NCBI GenBank assembly: GCA_017540175.1
Contig: JAFYBN010000054.1
Coordinates: 44,390-108,389 of the forward strand
Length of the DNA stretch: 64,000 nucleotides
Reading direction: 5' to 3'
Origin: Clostridia bacterium
GTDB lineage: Bacteria; Bacillota; Clostridia; Oscillospirales; CAG-272
Both the position numbers and the translations under genes were made by a program. Under the pieces are notes generated by a model that searched no databases, was not told the origin of the DNA, and saw only the letters and a list, made by a program, of their open reading frames with translations. This document shows, one piece after another, positions 45,163 through 54,416 of this stretch. Every line of letters starts with the position of its first letter. Position 1 is the stretch's first letter.

Positions 45163-46263
45163 TCACAGCGCGTTGATCAAGAGATTCAGCGCGCCGATGA
45201 GGGCGCCCAGCAGCGCGCCCAGATTGACGATTGCCCGCAGCTCGCGCTTCATGACGGACATGATGAGCTTTTCAAGCTCCTCCGTGTCCATTTCCTCGAT
45301 TTTCTGCCGCACGATGCCGCTGATATCGGTCTTTTCCGAAACGACCGCGCCGAATTCCTCCACACAGCGGTCGAGCGCCCGGGAAACGGCGTCTTCGATC
45401 TGTTCCCGCCCGAAGCCGAATTCGCCCGCCAGAGCCGAAAGGGGTTTTGAGGCGAGCTCGTGCGCCTGCTCCGTCACGACCGCGCGGACGGCGTCCCGCC
45501 CCTGTTCGTCGATGGTTTTTCTCAGCGCTGCCTCGGCCTTGTCCACCACGGCGTCCAGCGTGCTTTCGTTCAAAAAGAGGGCGATCAGGGGATTCTTGCG
45601 GTAATCCTTGACCGCTTCCCAGATGAGATCGTCAAGGGGCGTTCTGAGGTCCATCCCGTCGAGCTGGGCGATCACGCGCTCTGCGACATAGTCTCCCACG
45701 CGCACGGAAAATCCCGTCGCTTCCTCCGCGGTCTCCTCCGCGTCCTCGGGCGCGCTCTCGCCGTCCTGTTCAGCCGCGTCTTCCGCGTCGGGCGCTTCGG
45801 GGAAATCGGGCTCCTCAGACGCTTCGGGGAAATCAGGCACGTCGGTTTCACAGAGAATCGGTAGCGCCGCGGGCTGATTTTCCGCCGCCGGGTCTTCCTT
45901 TGGCGCGGGGAGGCGCAGGAGGGAGCCGAGGTCCGCGGACTGCGCGAGGCTTCTCAGCGTAAACGACCCGTCGAACACCGCGTCCGTGACCGTTTTCGCG
46001 ATTTCGGATTTCGCCGCGCCGCGCTTCAGCCGGTCGACGAGGTCTCCCGAGGTAACGAGCTGCGAACCGACGGCGTCGCCGACCGCCTTCGCGATGCGTT
46101 TTTGATTTTTCGGAATGATGCCCGGCGTAAAAGGCAGCCGGAATTTTCCGATCATCACCGCCCGCCGCGGTCGGAACAGCATGCGGATGGCGAGATCGTT
46201 GGTCAGATACCCGATCAGCGCGCCGAGCGCGATGGGGAGAAGGATTTTTAAGATTTGGGGCAT
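45163..46263 (-). CDS. DUF445 membrane protein (YheB-like)
   Basis: 366 residues. The start has only a weak ribosome site. N-terminal helix plus the signature LIGYLTNDLAIRMLFRPRRA and PFTPGIIPKNQKRIAKAVG, standard for DUF445. A long helical middle follows, including an acidic insertion (EASEEPDFPEAPDAEDAAE) that is not typical. A C-terminal helix anchors it (LGALIGALNLLINAL). The family's function is unknown; members sit in the inner membrane and one (YheB in Bacillus) is linked to sporulation-related clusters. A partial family B and a complete family A element lie just upstream. Confidence 0.9.
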   Translation of the reverse strand: MPQILKILLPIALGALIGYLTNDLAIRMLFRPRRAVMIGKFRLPFTPGIIPKNQKRIAKAVGDAVGSQLVTSGDLVDRLKRGAAKSEIAKTVTDAVFDGSFTLRSLAQSADLGSLLRLPAPKEDPAAENQPAALPILCETDVPDFPEASEEPDFPEAPDAEDAAEQDGESAPEDAEETAEEATGFSVRVGDYVAERVIAQLDGMDLRTPLDDLIWEAVKDYRKNPLIALFLNESTLDAVVDKAEAALRKTIDEQGRDAVRAVVTEQAHELASKPLSALAGEFGFGREQIEDAVSRALDRCVEEFGAVVSEKTDISGIVRQKIEEMDTEELEKLIMSVMKRELRAIVNLGALLGALIGALNLLINAL

Positions 46264-46329
46264 GGTTTCTTGAAAAGCGCTCTCAGGACCGCTCTTCCGC
46301 CGTCCAAAATGTCAGCGCTTATCCGTTCA

Positions 46330-46362
46330 TAGAGTTTCTTTGCCTGCGACGCGAAGCATCGT
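46330..46362 (-). repeat. Family B element, truncated copy (abuts family A copy 2)
   Basis: On the minus strand CACGATGC-TTC-GCGTCG, then GGCAAAGAAACTCT. The first hairpin is missing, and the break coincides with the end of the family A element. Confidence 0.6.
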
Positions 46363-46638
46363 GGGGTTGTTGCATTAACTCTGGAAAATGGAGGAATTGC
46401 AACAGTCCGCTTGCATTTCAGAGACAATAGCCGTCCTTTTTCTCCTTTATCCGAGGAGCCGGTTCAGCAAGCTGAACCCAAAAGGACCAAAAAGAGGAAC
46501 TCTTTCAAAGTCTTGGGTGTTCCGAGGTCGGAGAGTTCGCGCTCCGCGCGAATCTCGGGACCTCGGGTCAGGGCTTCGCTCACCCTACCACCTTTTGAAA
46601 AAGGTGGACGAAAACTTTTTCCTATTTGCGACTGCACC
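46363..46638. repeat. Family A structured element, copy 2
   Basis: Terminal repeats GGGGTTGTTGCA (46363-46374) and, inverted, GGTGCAGTCGCA (46627-46638). Inside are the same stems as in copy 3: TGTTGCA/TGCAACA, GTCCTTTT/AAAAGGAC (46433, 46480), GGTTCAGC/GCTGAACC, AAAGAG/CTCTTT, CCGAGGTC/GACCTCGG and CCACCTTTT/AAAAGGTGG. It ends about 10 nt before the deacetylase stop codon. Confidence 0.93.
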
Positions 46639-46646
46639 GCGCTCCC

Positions 46647-48074
46647 TTATTCGATCGAGCACAGGGGCAGGATCTCGTATCCTTCGCCGCGGATGTAGTC
46701 GATGAGGTCCCCTAAAATCGCGGCGTTGGTCGAGGACTGAACGTGCAGCAGATACACGCAGCCGGGATGCAGCTTGTTCTTGATGTTCTCGAGCGCTGTC
46801 GCGGGATCGGGCTGATCGTTCACCACCCAGTCGCGGTGCGCGCAGGACCAGAGCACGGTGCGGTAGCCGAGCTTCGCCTCGATGCGGAGCAGCCACTCGT
46901 TGCACGCGCCTTCCGGAGGCCGGAAATAAATCATATCGGGCGAATCCGGATAGGCGGCCTTGAGGGCTTTTTCGACCTGAGTCATTTCGTCGATCACCTC
47001 GTCCACCGTCTTGGTCGTCATGTTCGGGTGGGTGTTCGTGTGGCTGCCGACAATGTGTCCCTCGCTCAGCATCCGCCCGACCAGGGGGATCTGCTGCTCC
47101 GAATAGGAGCCGCCGCCCTCGCCGCGGATATACGCTCCGGTGATGAAGAAGGTCGCGGGCGCCTGCTTGTCGCGGAGGGTGTCGAGTATGGAGGCCGTGT
47201 ATCCACCCTCGTACCCCGCGTCAAAAGTGAGATAAACGCATTTTTTCGTCTCGTCGCCGCGGTAGATCGCGCCGTACGCCTTGAACGCGTCCAGCGTCGC
47301 CTTGTTGCGGTCAGCGGTCGAGCCGGGAGCCGCCCAGTGATAGGTCACTTCCCCCGTCTCACGGTTGTAGGTCACATTGCCGAAATACCAGCCGTTGTCC
47401 TCGGAGTGATCCGGGAAAAGATCGCGGGAGAAGGTGTACATCTCGTCCATCGTCGCGCGTCCGCTGTCGTTGCGCGGGGGAGACGCGTATTTGTACACGC
47501 CGTCCTCGATCCAGTACGCGTAGGAGCCGAACGGTTTGAGCGGCACGCTTCCGTCGCTGACCGTGGAAACGGGGACGGAGGGCTCCTTCTCGGGAGTCTG
47601 CTCCGGCTCAGGCGTCTGTGTTTGTTCTTCCCCCTGCTGTGCCGGGGTCTGTTCCCCTTGAGGCTGCTGCGCCGGGGTCTGTTCCGCTTGGGGCTGCTGT
47701 GCAGGGGTTTGCTCCCCTTGAGGCTGCTGCGCGGGCTGCGCTTCGCCTTCCGGCGCGGTCGGTTCCATTTCCTTGCTTGCGCCTTCGCCCGGCTGCGTGC
47801 CAGTCGGCGAGCCTTCCGGCGTGCCGGCAGGCGTGCCTTCCGATGTGTCGGCGGACGTGCCAGTCGGCGAGCCTTCCGATGTGCCGGCGGGCGTGCCAGT
47901 CGGCGAGCCTTCCGACGTGCCGGCGGGCGTGCCAGTCGGCGAGCCTTCCGACGTGCCGGCGGGCGTGCCAGTCGGCGCGCCTATTGGCGAGGCGTCGGCG
48001 GGACGCAGTTCGAGCCCGCACGACGCGAGAAGCAGGAGAGCAAGCAGCAAGGCAGCCGCTTTGATTCGTTTCAT
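46647..48074 (-). CDS. Polysaccharide deacetylase lipoprotein (PdaA-like)
   Basis: 475 residues from the ATG at 48074 (GAGGTG at 7 nt). Lipobox LASC, then about 150 residues of low complexity: GTPAGTSEGSPT units of 12 residues and QQPQGEQTPA units of 10, encoded by 36-bp and 30-bp tandem repeats. The NodB domain has VYLTFDAGYEGGYTASIL, GSHTNTHPNM (His pair for the metal) and FRPPEGACNEW. TFDAGYE is characteristic of PdaA, which removes N-acetyl groups from muramic acid to form cortex delta-lactam in spores. A general peptidoglycan role is also possible. It has its own promoter. Confidence 0.92.
   Translation of the reverse strand: MKRIKAAALLLALLLLASCGLELRPADASPIGAPTGTPAGTSEGSPTGTPAGTSEGSPTGTPAGTSEGSPTGTSADTSEGTPAGTPEGSPTGTQPGEGASKEMEPTAPEGEAQPAQQPQGEQTPAQQPQAEQTPAQQPQGEQTPAQQGEEQTQTPEPEQTPEKEPSVPVSTVSDGSVPLKPFGSYAYWIEDGVYKYASPPRNDSGRATMDEMYTFSRDLFPDHSEDNGWYFGNVTYNRETGEVTYHWAAPGSTADRNKATLDAFKAYGAIYRGDETKKCVYLTFDAGYEGGYTASILDTLRDKQAPATFFITGAYIRGEGGGSYSEQQIPLVGRMLSEGHIVGSHTNTHPNMTTKTVDEVIDEMTQVEKALKAAYPDSPDMIYFRPPEGACNEWLLRIEAKLGYRTVLWSCAHRDWVVNDQPDPATALENIKNKLHPGCVYLLHVQSSTNAAILGDLIDYIRGEGYEILPLCSIE
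47800..47975 (-). repeat. 36-bp in-frame tandem repeats in the deacetylase linker
   Basis: Units such as GCCGGCGGGCGTGCCAGTCG followed by GCGAGCCTTCCGAC recur about four to five times in frame and encode the GTPAGTSEGSPT series. A shorter 30-bp series is at 47635-47740. Confidence 0.9.
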
Positions 48075-48104
48075 CGTCAATCACCTCGTGAGAAATCCTG
48101 CTCT

Positions 48105-48134
48105 ATTTTACCACACGCCGGCGCGCGGTGTCAA
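48105..48134 (-). promoter_or_regulatory. Predicted promoter of the deacetylase gene
   Basis: Minus strand TTGACA (48129-48134), 18 bp, TAAAAT (48105-48110), 31 nt upstream of the start. Confidence 0.75.
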
Positions 48135-48157
48135 GGAATTTCCGTGAACAGACAGTA

Positions 48158-48192
48158 AAAGACCCGCGGTAACTGGCCCGCGGGTCTTTTTG
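48158..48192. terminator. Terminator after the SLH protein gene
   Basis: Perfect 12-bp stem AAAGACCCGCGG/CCGCGGGTCTTT (48158-48169, 48178-48189). T-runs occur on both strands, and it lies 46 nt past the SLH gene stop. Confidence 0.9.
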
Positions 48193-48237
48193 GTTATCTT
48201 TTAAGTTTCTTTTAAGTAGACTTGAAAGATGAGGAGA

Positions 48238-51200
48238 TTAGGAAACGACTTCCTTCACACCGTCAGCAGCGATGGAGACGGTCTTGGTGTAGGACTTCGT
48301 TTCGGGAGTCTTGCCCTTTTCGGCAACAGTGCGGTCGAACTTGACATCGTAGTTAGCACCGTTCGCAGTGAAGGTGACATCGGCCGGATCAGCGGCAACG
48401 TCCAGAACTCTGGTGTCGTCGTAGCTGAAGTCGGTGGTTTCATCTTCGTGCTCCGTGGTGGTGCCGTTGATGACTTCCTTGTTGTAAACAACGATCTTGC
48501 CCTTAGGATCGGTCACAGTGCCGTCGCTGTTGAAGGTAGCAGTCACATCAAGATCAGCGATGGTTTCGTCGCCATCGGTGAAGGTGAGAGTGTCAAGCGC
48601 CTTCACGAGCTTCCAAGTGGTGCCGCTGGAGATTTTGACTTCCGCGGGACCATGAATCGAGCACATCCAAACGGTAGCTTCGCTGCCGTCGTCGCCGGTG
48701 ATGGTCCAGGTTTCGTCGCCGTTGTCGGTAACCGTAGCAGCCTCGTCGCCGAAGCAAGCCGCGGTGATTTCGTAAGCCGTGCCGTCAGCGTTCTTCGTGG
48801 TCTTCACGGTAACGGTGAGAGTGCCAACGGTGACGTCGTTGTCGTCAACGAGGGCAACGTCCACATCTTCTTCACCCTCAGTCACGAGTTCGGACTTGAA
48901 GATGTAGACGTAAGCAACGTCGCCTTCCTTGAAGATGTAGTAGAACGGAACAGCGGTAGCGCCCTTGGTGAGCTTGTCGTAGTTGTCGGCGTTGACAGAA
49001 GTCATCTTGAAGCCGTCAACGAACCAGACGGTCGGAGCATCGCCGGTAATAAGGTCGGAATACTCGTGGATGTCAGCCGGATCAAGGGTGTCCTTGGTGT
49101 GTCTGTACTTCCACGCGATGTCCTCGTTGTAGGAGATAACCTTCTTGGAGAAGAGCTTACGGCCGGCAGCATCCTTCGTGGTGAGGTAATCCTTCACGAA
49201 GTCGTCGCCTTCGCCGGTGATCACATCGTAACCGAAGCTCTTGTTGAGAGAAGCAACGTACGCGATGAGCTCTTCAAGCGTGAGATCGGATTTACCAACG
49301 ATGAAGCCGTCACGAGCAACGTAGATGGTGTTGGGTTCGAGCTTGTCGTTGACAACCATGTACTCGCCGATCGTGTTCGGGTTCAGGGCGTTTCTGCAGA
49401 TCGCGAGCTTGGTGGAAGCGCCGAGGAGATACCAGCTGGTATCAACCGTGGTGCCCTTCTGCCAAGTGTCGTACGCAGCAGCCTTGTTGTCCCAGGATTC
49501 GAAGAGAACGTATTCGACGTTGACCTTTTCCTTGCCGAAGCCTTCGAAGTCATCGGAATCCCAGACGAGGTAAACATTGTTGCCGAGATCCCAACCGTCG
49601 ATGAACCAGCCCTTGGTGTTGCCGAGTTCATCGGTGTAGGTCTTCAGCTTGCCTTCGTACAGAAGGACGACGGGCTCGTCGATTTCAGGATTCATGTTGA
49701 CGATGATATACTTATCGTCGCTCTTCATTCTGACGTTGTGAGCGGTCCAGTCATCGAGCGTGTACAGGCTTTCGTCCTTGCCCATGTAGTCCTCGCCCTT
49801 AGCGTAGTGCTTAACGTTCGGACCTTCATAAGCGAGGTAGATCTTGTTGTCAACGTCATCGACATCCCATTCATAACCTTCGACATAGTAGGTGTCGGTG
49901 TTCTTGTCATAGGAGATAACCTTGAGGAGAGGAGCGCCGGTTCTGAAGGGACCGAAGCCCGCGCCGAAGAAGGAGCCAGCGCCGGTGCCGTAGAAGAAGT
50001 AGTCGCCGGTGTGCCAACCATCGTAAGAACCGATTCTGTAGAATCCGTACTTGCCGGTGAAGGCGTTGTAACCGAGGACAACCACGGTGCCGTCGTCGGA
50101 AATGCCGGCGTACGCGTCAACAGCAATCAGCTTCACGCCGCTTTCGTTGACCGGGTAAATGTCAACGAGCTTGCCGTCGCAGACGACGTACTCAACGTAC
50201 TGGTTGTAGATGTCTCCGAAGTAATCGTAGAGAACGTAAGCAGCGGCAGAATCCTTCTTGGAGGGCTGCACGAGCGCGTTCCACTTGAGGTCAGCATAGT
50301 CGAACGTCAGAGTGGTGTCGGTGTTTTCAGCAACGTAAGCGGTGTGCGCGGAGCTGAGAACGACCTTGCCCTTAGCAACGTCATAGGCACGGACAACGCC
50401 GCGGCCGATGTAGTTGTACTCGTCGTTGATCTGGTTGATGACCTTTACGATCTTGAGTTCCTTGGTCTGCTTGTTGAAGTTGTAGATGACATAGTCGCCC
50501 TTCACAGGCATCGCGATGCCGGGCTGGATGTCGTCCACGAGGGTGATGTTGTTGGTCTTTTCGGACTCAACGGCCTTGAAGTCTTCGCCGGTGATGAGCT
50601 TGTACATACCCTTGTTCACGGAGTAGGGCTGGGTAACAGCGAGCTTGTCGCCGTCAACCGTGGTGACCTTACCGATGCCGTACTCTTCGTAGAGGCCCCA
50701 GTCATTGATACCGTCCTGGGTGATGTCATAGAGCTCAAGGGAAGCGTACGCAGTCTTGCCCGGCTTCTTGGTCAGAATCGCGAGCTTCTTGGTTTCGGTC
50801 TTCGTCTCAAGCGCGAACTTCGCGTTGATCAGAGTCTCGATGTCGGACGGCTTCAGGGTCTCGATGCCGAGGATCTTGCCGGTCTTCGTGTCCACTTCGT
50901 AACGGAAGTAGAGGTTGTTGGCGGCATTGTAGATCCACTCAACTTCGTAGATGAGGCCGGAGTAAGGAGTATCCTTGCCGATTTCGACGTTGGTCGTCGT
51001 AGCGGCGGAGCCGAGCGTGTAGGTCTTGTCGTCCGGAGTGTCGTCCTTCTTCACGCCAACGATCTTGAGAATGTCGCCATTCGTCCAGTCGATCGCATAA
51101 AGCTTGACTTCCTTCGTCGTGTAGGTCACGTCGCTCGGGAGACCTTCTCTCACGATGATGTCAAGGTCTTCGCCAACGGTGTGGAGGTAAGTATCCGTGC

Positions 51201-52230
51201 CGTAAGCGGTCTTGAGAGTGTAGTTGGACAGGTAAGCCTGGATCGCATATTCCTTCAGGCAGCCTTCGTTCCAAATGGTTTCGCTGGGCAGCTTCTGCCA
51301 GTCAACCAGCTGGACGTAGTCGTCCTTGGAGGTGAGGAGCGTGCGGTAAGGAGTGCCGATCGCGATGTCAGCGGCCTTGTCAGAGTCAAGGTCGAACGCA
51401 TAGCGGCCGTCTTCCATAGCCTTCGCGATGGAAACAACATATTCCTTGCCAGTGAGCTTGCCGGTCTTGGTGTCAACGACCTGGAAAGCGATCTTGCCGG
51501 CGCCGGTCTTGGTGTTGACTTCATCAAGAGTGGCGTTCGGGGTCGCGGTGATCACAACGATCTGCCAAGCAATGTCAACGCCCCAGATTCTGGAAGCGAG
51601 AGTGTCGCCGGCGGCCGTCGGGATGAACAGGGCGTTGTAGATGATCTGGGCAACTTCGCCGCGGACCAGTTCCTGAGTCCAGGCAACGTTTTCGATGCCG
51701 GCAGTCAGGCCGAGGTTGATCGCGCATTCAATGTAGCCCCAAGGATAGGACTGACCGCCGTAGCCGAGCGCGCGGCACATCATGGTCAGAGCGTCCTTGT
51801 AAATGATGCCGTCTTCAGGACCGAACTTCTTGTCGCCGTAGCCCTGAATGACGCCCTTCTCTTCGGCATAGCGGATCGCGCCGTAGTAGTTCACAGCGCC
51901 CGAGCCGTCGAGATCGTCAAACGCGGAATAATCCTTGTTGTAGTCTTCTTTCCAGACGGAGTCATCGATCCATCCGGTCAGCAGACGAGACACGAAGATC
52001 GCCATCTCGTAACGCTTAATGGGCGATTCGAGAGCGAGATCGTAGTTGTCTCTGCCCTTCAGAATGCCGTTCGCTTCCAGGAACGCCACAGCCTCGTCAT
52101 ACGGGCCGGGAGCGGTCGCAACAAGCGCAGCATCTTCCGTGATAGCCTCAGCTTCGTCCGTCGCCATAGCGATGGAAGCGCAGCCGATGGTCATCAGCAG
52201 GGCCAGAACAAATGAGAGAATTTTCTTCAT
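48238..52230 (-). CDS. Giant S-layer-type protein with N-terminal SLH domains
   Basis: 1330 residues, ATG 10 nt after AAGGAG. A clear signal peptide (KKILSFVLALLMTIGCASIA, cleavage after AMA). Three SLH-like domains lie at about residues 43-90, 100-150 and 155-205 (AVAFLEANGILKGRD, AIRYAEEKGVIQGYG, CAINLGLTAGIENVAW), which bind secondary cell-wall polymer. The remaining 1100 residues are beta-rich, with many short repeats of aromatic and Asp/Lys residues and no known enzyme motif. Codon use is more restricted than in neighbouring genes (many AAG, GTC, GAC), and the gene has a strong promoter and terminator, suggesting very high expression as the main surface-layer protein. Confidence 0.92.
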   Translation of the reverse strand: MKKILSFVLALLMTIGCASIAMATDEAEAITEDAALVATAPGPYDEAVAFLEANGILKGRDNYDLALESPIKRYEMAIFVSRLLTGWIDDSVWKEDYNKDYSAFDDLDGSGAVNYYGAIRYAEEKGVIQGYGDKKFGPEDGIIYKDALTMMCRALGYGGQSYPWGYIECAINLGLTAGIENVAWTQELVRGEVAQIIYNALFIPTAAGDTLASRIWGVDIAWQIVVITATPNATLDEVNTKTGAGKIAFQVVDTKTGKLTGKEYVVSIAKAMEDGRYAFDLDSDKAADIAIGTPYRTLLTSKDDYVQLVDWQKLPSETIWNEGCLKEYAIQAYLSNYTLKTAYGTDTYLHTVGEDLDIIVREGLPSDVTYTTKEVKLYAIDWTNGDILKIVGVKKDDTPDDKTYTLGSAATTTNVEIGKDTPYSGLIYEVEWIYNAANNLYFRYEVDTKTGKILGIETLKPSDIETLINAKFALETKTETKKLAILTKKPGKTAYASLELYDITQDGINDWGLYEEYGIGKVTTVDGDKLAVTQPYSVNKGMYKLITGEDFKAVESEKTNNITLVDDIQPGIAMPVKGDYVIYNFNKQTKELKIVKVINQINDEYNYIGRGVVRAYDVAKGKVVLSSAHTAYVAENTDTTLTFDYADLKWNALVQPSKKDSAAAYVLYDYFGDIYNQYVEYVVCDGKLVDIYPVNESGVKLIAVDAYAGISDDGTVVVLGYNAFTGKYGFYRIGSYDGWHTGDYFFYGTGAGSFFGAGFGPFRTGAPLLKVISYDKNTDTYYVEGYEWDVDDVDNKIYLAYEGPNVKHYAKGEDYMGKDESLYTLDDWTAHNVRMKSDDKYIIVNMNPEIDEPVVLLYEGKLKTYTDELGNTKGWFIDGWDLGNNVYLVWDSDDFEGFGKEKVNVEYVLFESWDNKAAAYDTWQKGTTVDTSWYLLGASTKLAICRNALNPNTIGEYMVVNDKLEPNTIYVARDGFIVGKSDLTLEELIAYVASLNKSFGYDVITGEGDDFVKDYLTTKDAAGRKLFSKKVISYNEDIAWKYRHTKDTLDPADIHEYSDLITGDAPTVWFVDGFKMTSVNADNYDKLTKGATAVPFYYIFKEGDVAYVYIFKSELVTEGEEDVDVALVDDNDVTVGTLTVTVKTTKNADGTAYEITAACFGDEAATVTDNGDETWTITGDDGSEATVWMCSIHGPAEVKISSGTTWKLVKALDTLTFTDGDETIADLDVTATFNSDGTVTDPKGKIVVYNKEVINGTTTEHEDETTDFSYDDTRVLDVAADPADVTFTANGANYDVKFDRTVAEKGKTPETKSYTKTVSIAADGVKEVVS

Positions 52231-52309
52231 CTTTTCTGTGCTCCTTAAAAGAATGATGTTTGTTTAGAGAAAACAAAGCGCCAGTTCGCCCTGTTTTCCC
52301 TGCCCGTAC

Positions 52310-52338
52310 ATCTTATCACACCGTTTTTCTTTTTGCAA
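52310..52338 (-). promoter_or_regulatory. Predicted promoter of the SLH protein gene
   Basis: Minus strand TTGCAA (52333-52338), 17 bp, TAAGAT (52310-52315), leaving an AT-rich leader of about 75 nt ending in AAGGAG. Confidence 0.7.
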
Positions 52339-52409
52339 GGGATTTTTCGCACCTGTAATAAAAGTGAAATATTAATCCCTGTTTAGTAATTCGGATTTCA
52401 AGATTTTCC

Positions 52410-52438
52410 TTGAATTTTCCTTTTTTCTGTCGTATAAT
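52410..52438 (+). promoter_or_regulatory. Predicted promoter of the amidase gene
   Basis: TTGAAT (52410-52415), 17 bp, TATAAT (52433-52438), 30 nt before the start codon. Confidence 0.75.
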
Positions 52439-52467
52439 AGGGCTATCAAGCCATTTCAGAGGTTTCT

Positions 52468-54345
52468 ATGCAGACATCGCGCCGGATTTTGTTTTTCTTC
52501 CTTGTTATATATCTGCTTGCCGCTGCGCTGCCCTGTGCGGTCCATGCCGATCTTTCGGAGGCGGGCGGCGGAAAAATCGTCATCGTCATCGACGCGGGGC
52601 ACGGCGGTATCGACGGAGGGACATCCGTCGGCACGCACACCGAAAAAGAATACAATCTGAAGCTCGCGACGTATCTCGCCGCGGTCCTGAACGAGGACGG
52701 CAGATTCGACGCCCGCCTAACGCGAACCGAGGATATTTTTCTCACCCATCTCGAGCGCGCCATGGTCGCCCGCGACGCGCGCGCCGATTTATACGTTTCG
52801 ATGCACTGCAACTCGAACCCGTCCGCTTCCCCGAACGGGCTGACGGCGTATGTGTCGGTCGTGGACCGTTTCAACGCCTCCGATCTGGCGGGCAAGATCC
52901 TCGACGCGATCTCCGCGAGCGTTTCCCTGAAACGCGGTCGGGTGGAGACCCGCGAGGACACCGGGGACACCCTCGGCGTCTATTACTGGAGCGACGAGCG
53001 GCAGTGGGACATGCCCGCCGCCTACTCCCTCGGGAAAACGAGCGATTACTATTCCGCGAACACCTGGGCGTCGAAATTCGGCATCCGCTCCATCATCATC
53101 GAGCACGGCTATCTCTCGAATGAGAGCGACCGGGCGGTCCTTGACGACAACGCGAACCTCTGGGCGATCGCTTCAGCGGAGGCGCGCGCCATCGTCAATT
53201 ATTTCACCGGGCACGAGCACGTCTTCGGCGAGGTCGAAACCGACGCTCCCTCAAACTGCGCCATGCGCGGCACGGCGTCGGCGCACTGCAAGATCTGCGG
53301 CGCGAGAAAAGGCGTCACGACCCTGCCCGAAGCGCCGGACAACCACTGGTGGCGCACGCTCGAATCCGTGCCCGCGACCTGCACCGAGGACGGGTACCTG
53401 AAGGCGGTCTGCCAGATCTCCTACAACCTGAACGCCAAGGATTATCCCATCGACGTGCACCTGAAGGAGGAAGTACTTCCCGCGACCGGGCACAGCTGGA
53501 CCCTCATCGAAGAGACCCCCGCCGCCCACGGACAGCAGGGGCGCGTCGTAAAGCGGTGCGAAAACTGCGGCGAAGAGGTGACCGAAGTCACGGCCGCCGA
53601 TCCGCACACTTTTACGGTCACGGAGGAAAAAGCCGCGACCTGCACGGAAAACGGACTGCGCACCGAGCGCTGCACCGTCTGCGGGGAAATCAGGACCGAA
53701 ACCATCCCCGCCCCGGGCCACGACTACGTCGAAGCCGAGCGCGCGGAGCCCACGGCAGAGGCGGACGGGTACGTCCTCTCCCGCTGCACGCGCTGCGGCG
53801 CGGAGCAGAAGGAGATCCTTTCGACCTGCCCCCACGAGTTCGAGGTCGAGCGCGTGGAGCCGACCTGCGAAAAGGACGGCTCGGTCACCTCGACCTGCCT
53901 CCTCTGCGGCTACGTCAAGACGGAAGTCCTGCCCTCTCCGGGCCATCAGTACGAGGTCATGATGGAGGTCGATCCGACCTGCACGGAGGAGGGTTTTTAC
54001 CGCGGGAAATGCTCCGTGTGCGGAAATGTTCTGACCGAGCGCACGCCCCCCGCGGGCCATCACTATATAATAAAGGAAGAAAACGAAACGCGCGTCGTCA
54101 GGGTCTGCACGATCTGCGGTGACGAGGTCACGCAGGAAAAGCCGGGCGTTCTGCGCTCCCTCTCGAATCTCAGCCCCGCGGCGATCGTCATCATCGCCGT
54201 CATCCTGATCCAGCTCATCGTCATCGTTGTGCTCATCATCCACGGCGCGCGGGGGATCGGATTTGCGCCGAAGCGGGAGAAGAAGAAAAAGCGGAGAAAG
54301 CCGCTGTGGGAGGACGAGGATGACGACGAAGATGACGATGTTTGA
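52468..54345 (+). CDS. N-acetylmuramoyl-L-alanine amidase with Cys-pair repeats and C-terminal membrane anchor
   Basis: 625 residues. Signal peptide ([20 protein letters not shown]). Amidase_3 domain from about 37 to 250: [12 protein letters not shown] (first zinc His), the catalytic-site Glu in [19 protein letters not shown] and [10 protein letters not shown]. The next 300 residues contain about six repeats of the form CT..G.....C..CG....E..P..GH, each with two or more cysteines, possibly zinc- or disulphide-stabilised ligand-binding modules. A C-terminal helix ([21 protein letters not shown]) is followed by a basic then strongly acidic tail. It cleaves the lactyl-amide bond of peptidoglycan at the cell surface. 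The gene is 71 bp before mnmG. Confidence 0.92.
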   Translation: MQTSRRILFFFLVIYLLAAALPCAVHADLSEAGGGKIVIVIDAGHGGIDGGTSVGTHTEKEYNLKLATYLAAVLNEDGRFDARLTRTEDIFLTHLERAMVARDARADLYVSMHCNSNPSASPNGLTAYVSVVDRFNASDLAGKILDAISASVSLKRGRVETREDTGDTLGVYYWSDERQWDMPAAYSLGKTSDYYSANTWASKFGIRSIIIEHGYLSNESDRAVLDDNANLWAIASAEARAIVNYFTGHEHVFGEVETDAPSNCAMRGTASAHCKICGARKGVTTLPEAPDNHWWRTLESVPATCTEDGYLKAVCQISYNLNAKDYPIDVHLKEEVLPATGHSWTLIEETPAAHGQQGRVVKRCENCGEEVTEVTAADPHTFTVTEEKAATCTENGLRTERCTVCGEIRTETIPAPGHDYVEAERAEPTAEADGYVLSRCTRCGAEQKEILSTCPHEFEVERVEPTCEKDGSVTSTCLLCGYVKTEVLPSPGHQYEVMMEVDPTCTEEGFYRGKCSVCGNVLTERTPPAGHHYIIKEENETRVVRVCTICGDEVTQEKPGVLRSLSNLSPAAIVIIAVILIQLIVIVVLIIHGARGIGFAPKREKKKKRRKPLWEDEDDDEDDDV

Positions 54346-54416
54346 CGTCACGGCCGTCGAAGCGGGTTTTCAGTCCGGGCCGCGTGACCGGATCACGCAC
54401 GGAGGAAAGAATCGAT

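Noticed and set aside
48229-52215. Plus-strand open frame of 1328 codons opposite the SLH gene
   Set aside because: It mirrors the real gene codon by codon, has no ribosome site, signal or domain, and is explained by the biased codon use of the SLH gene.
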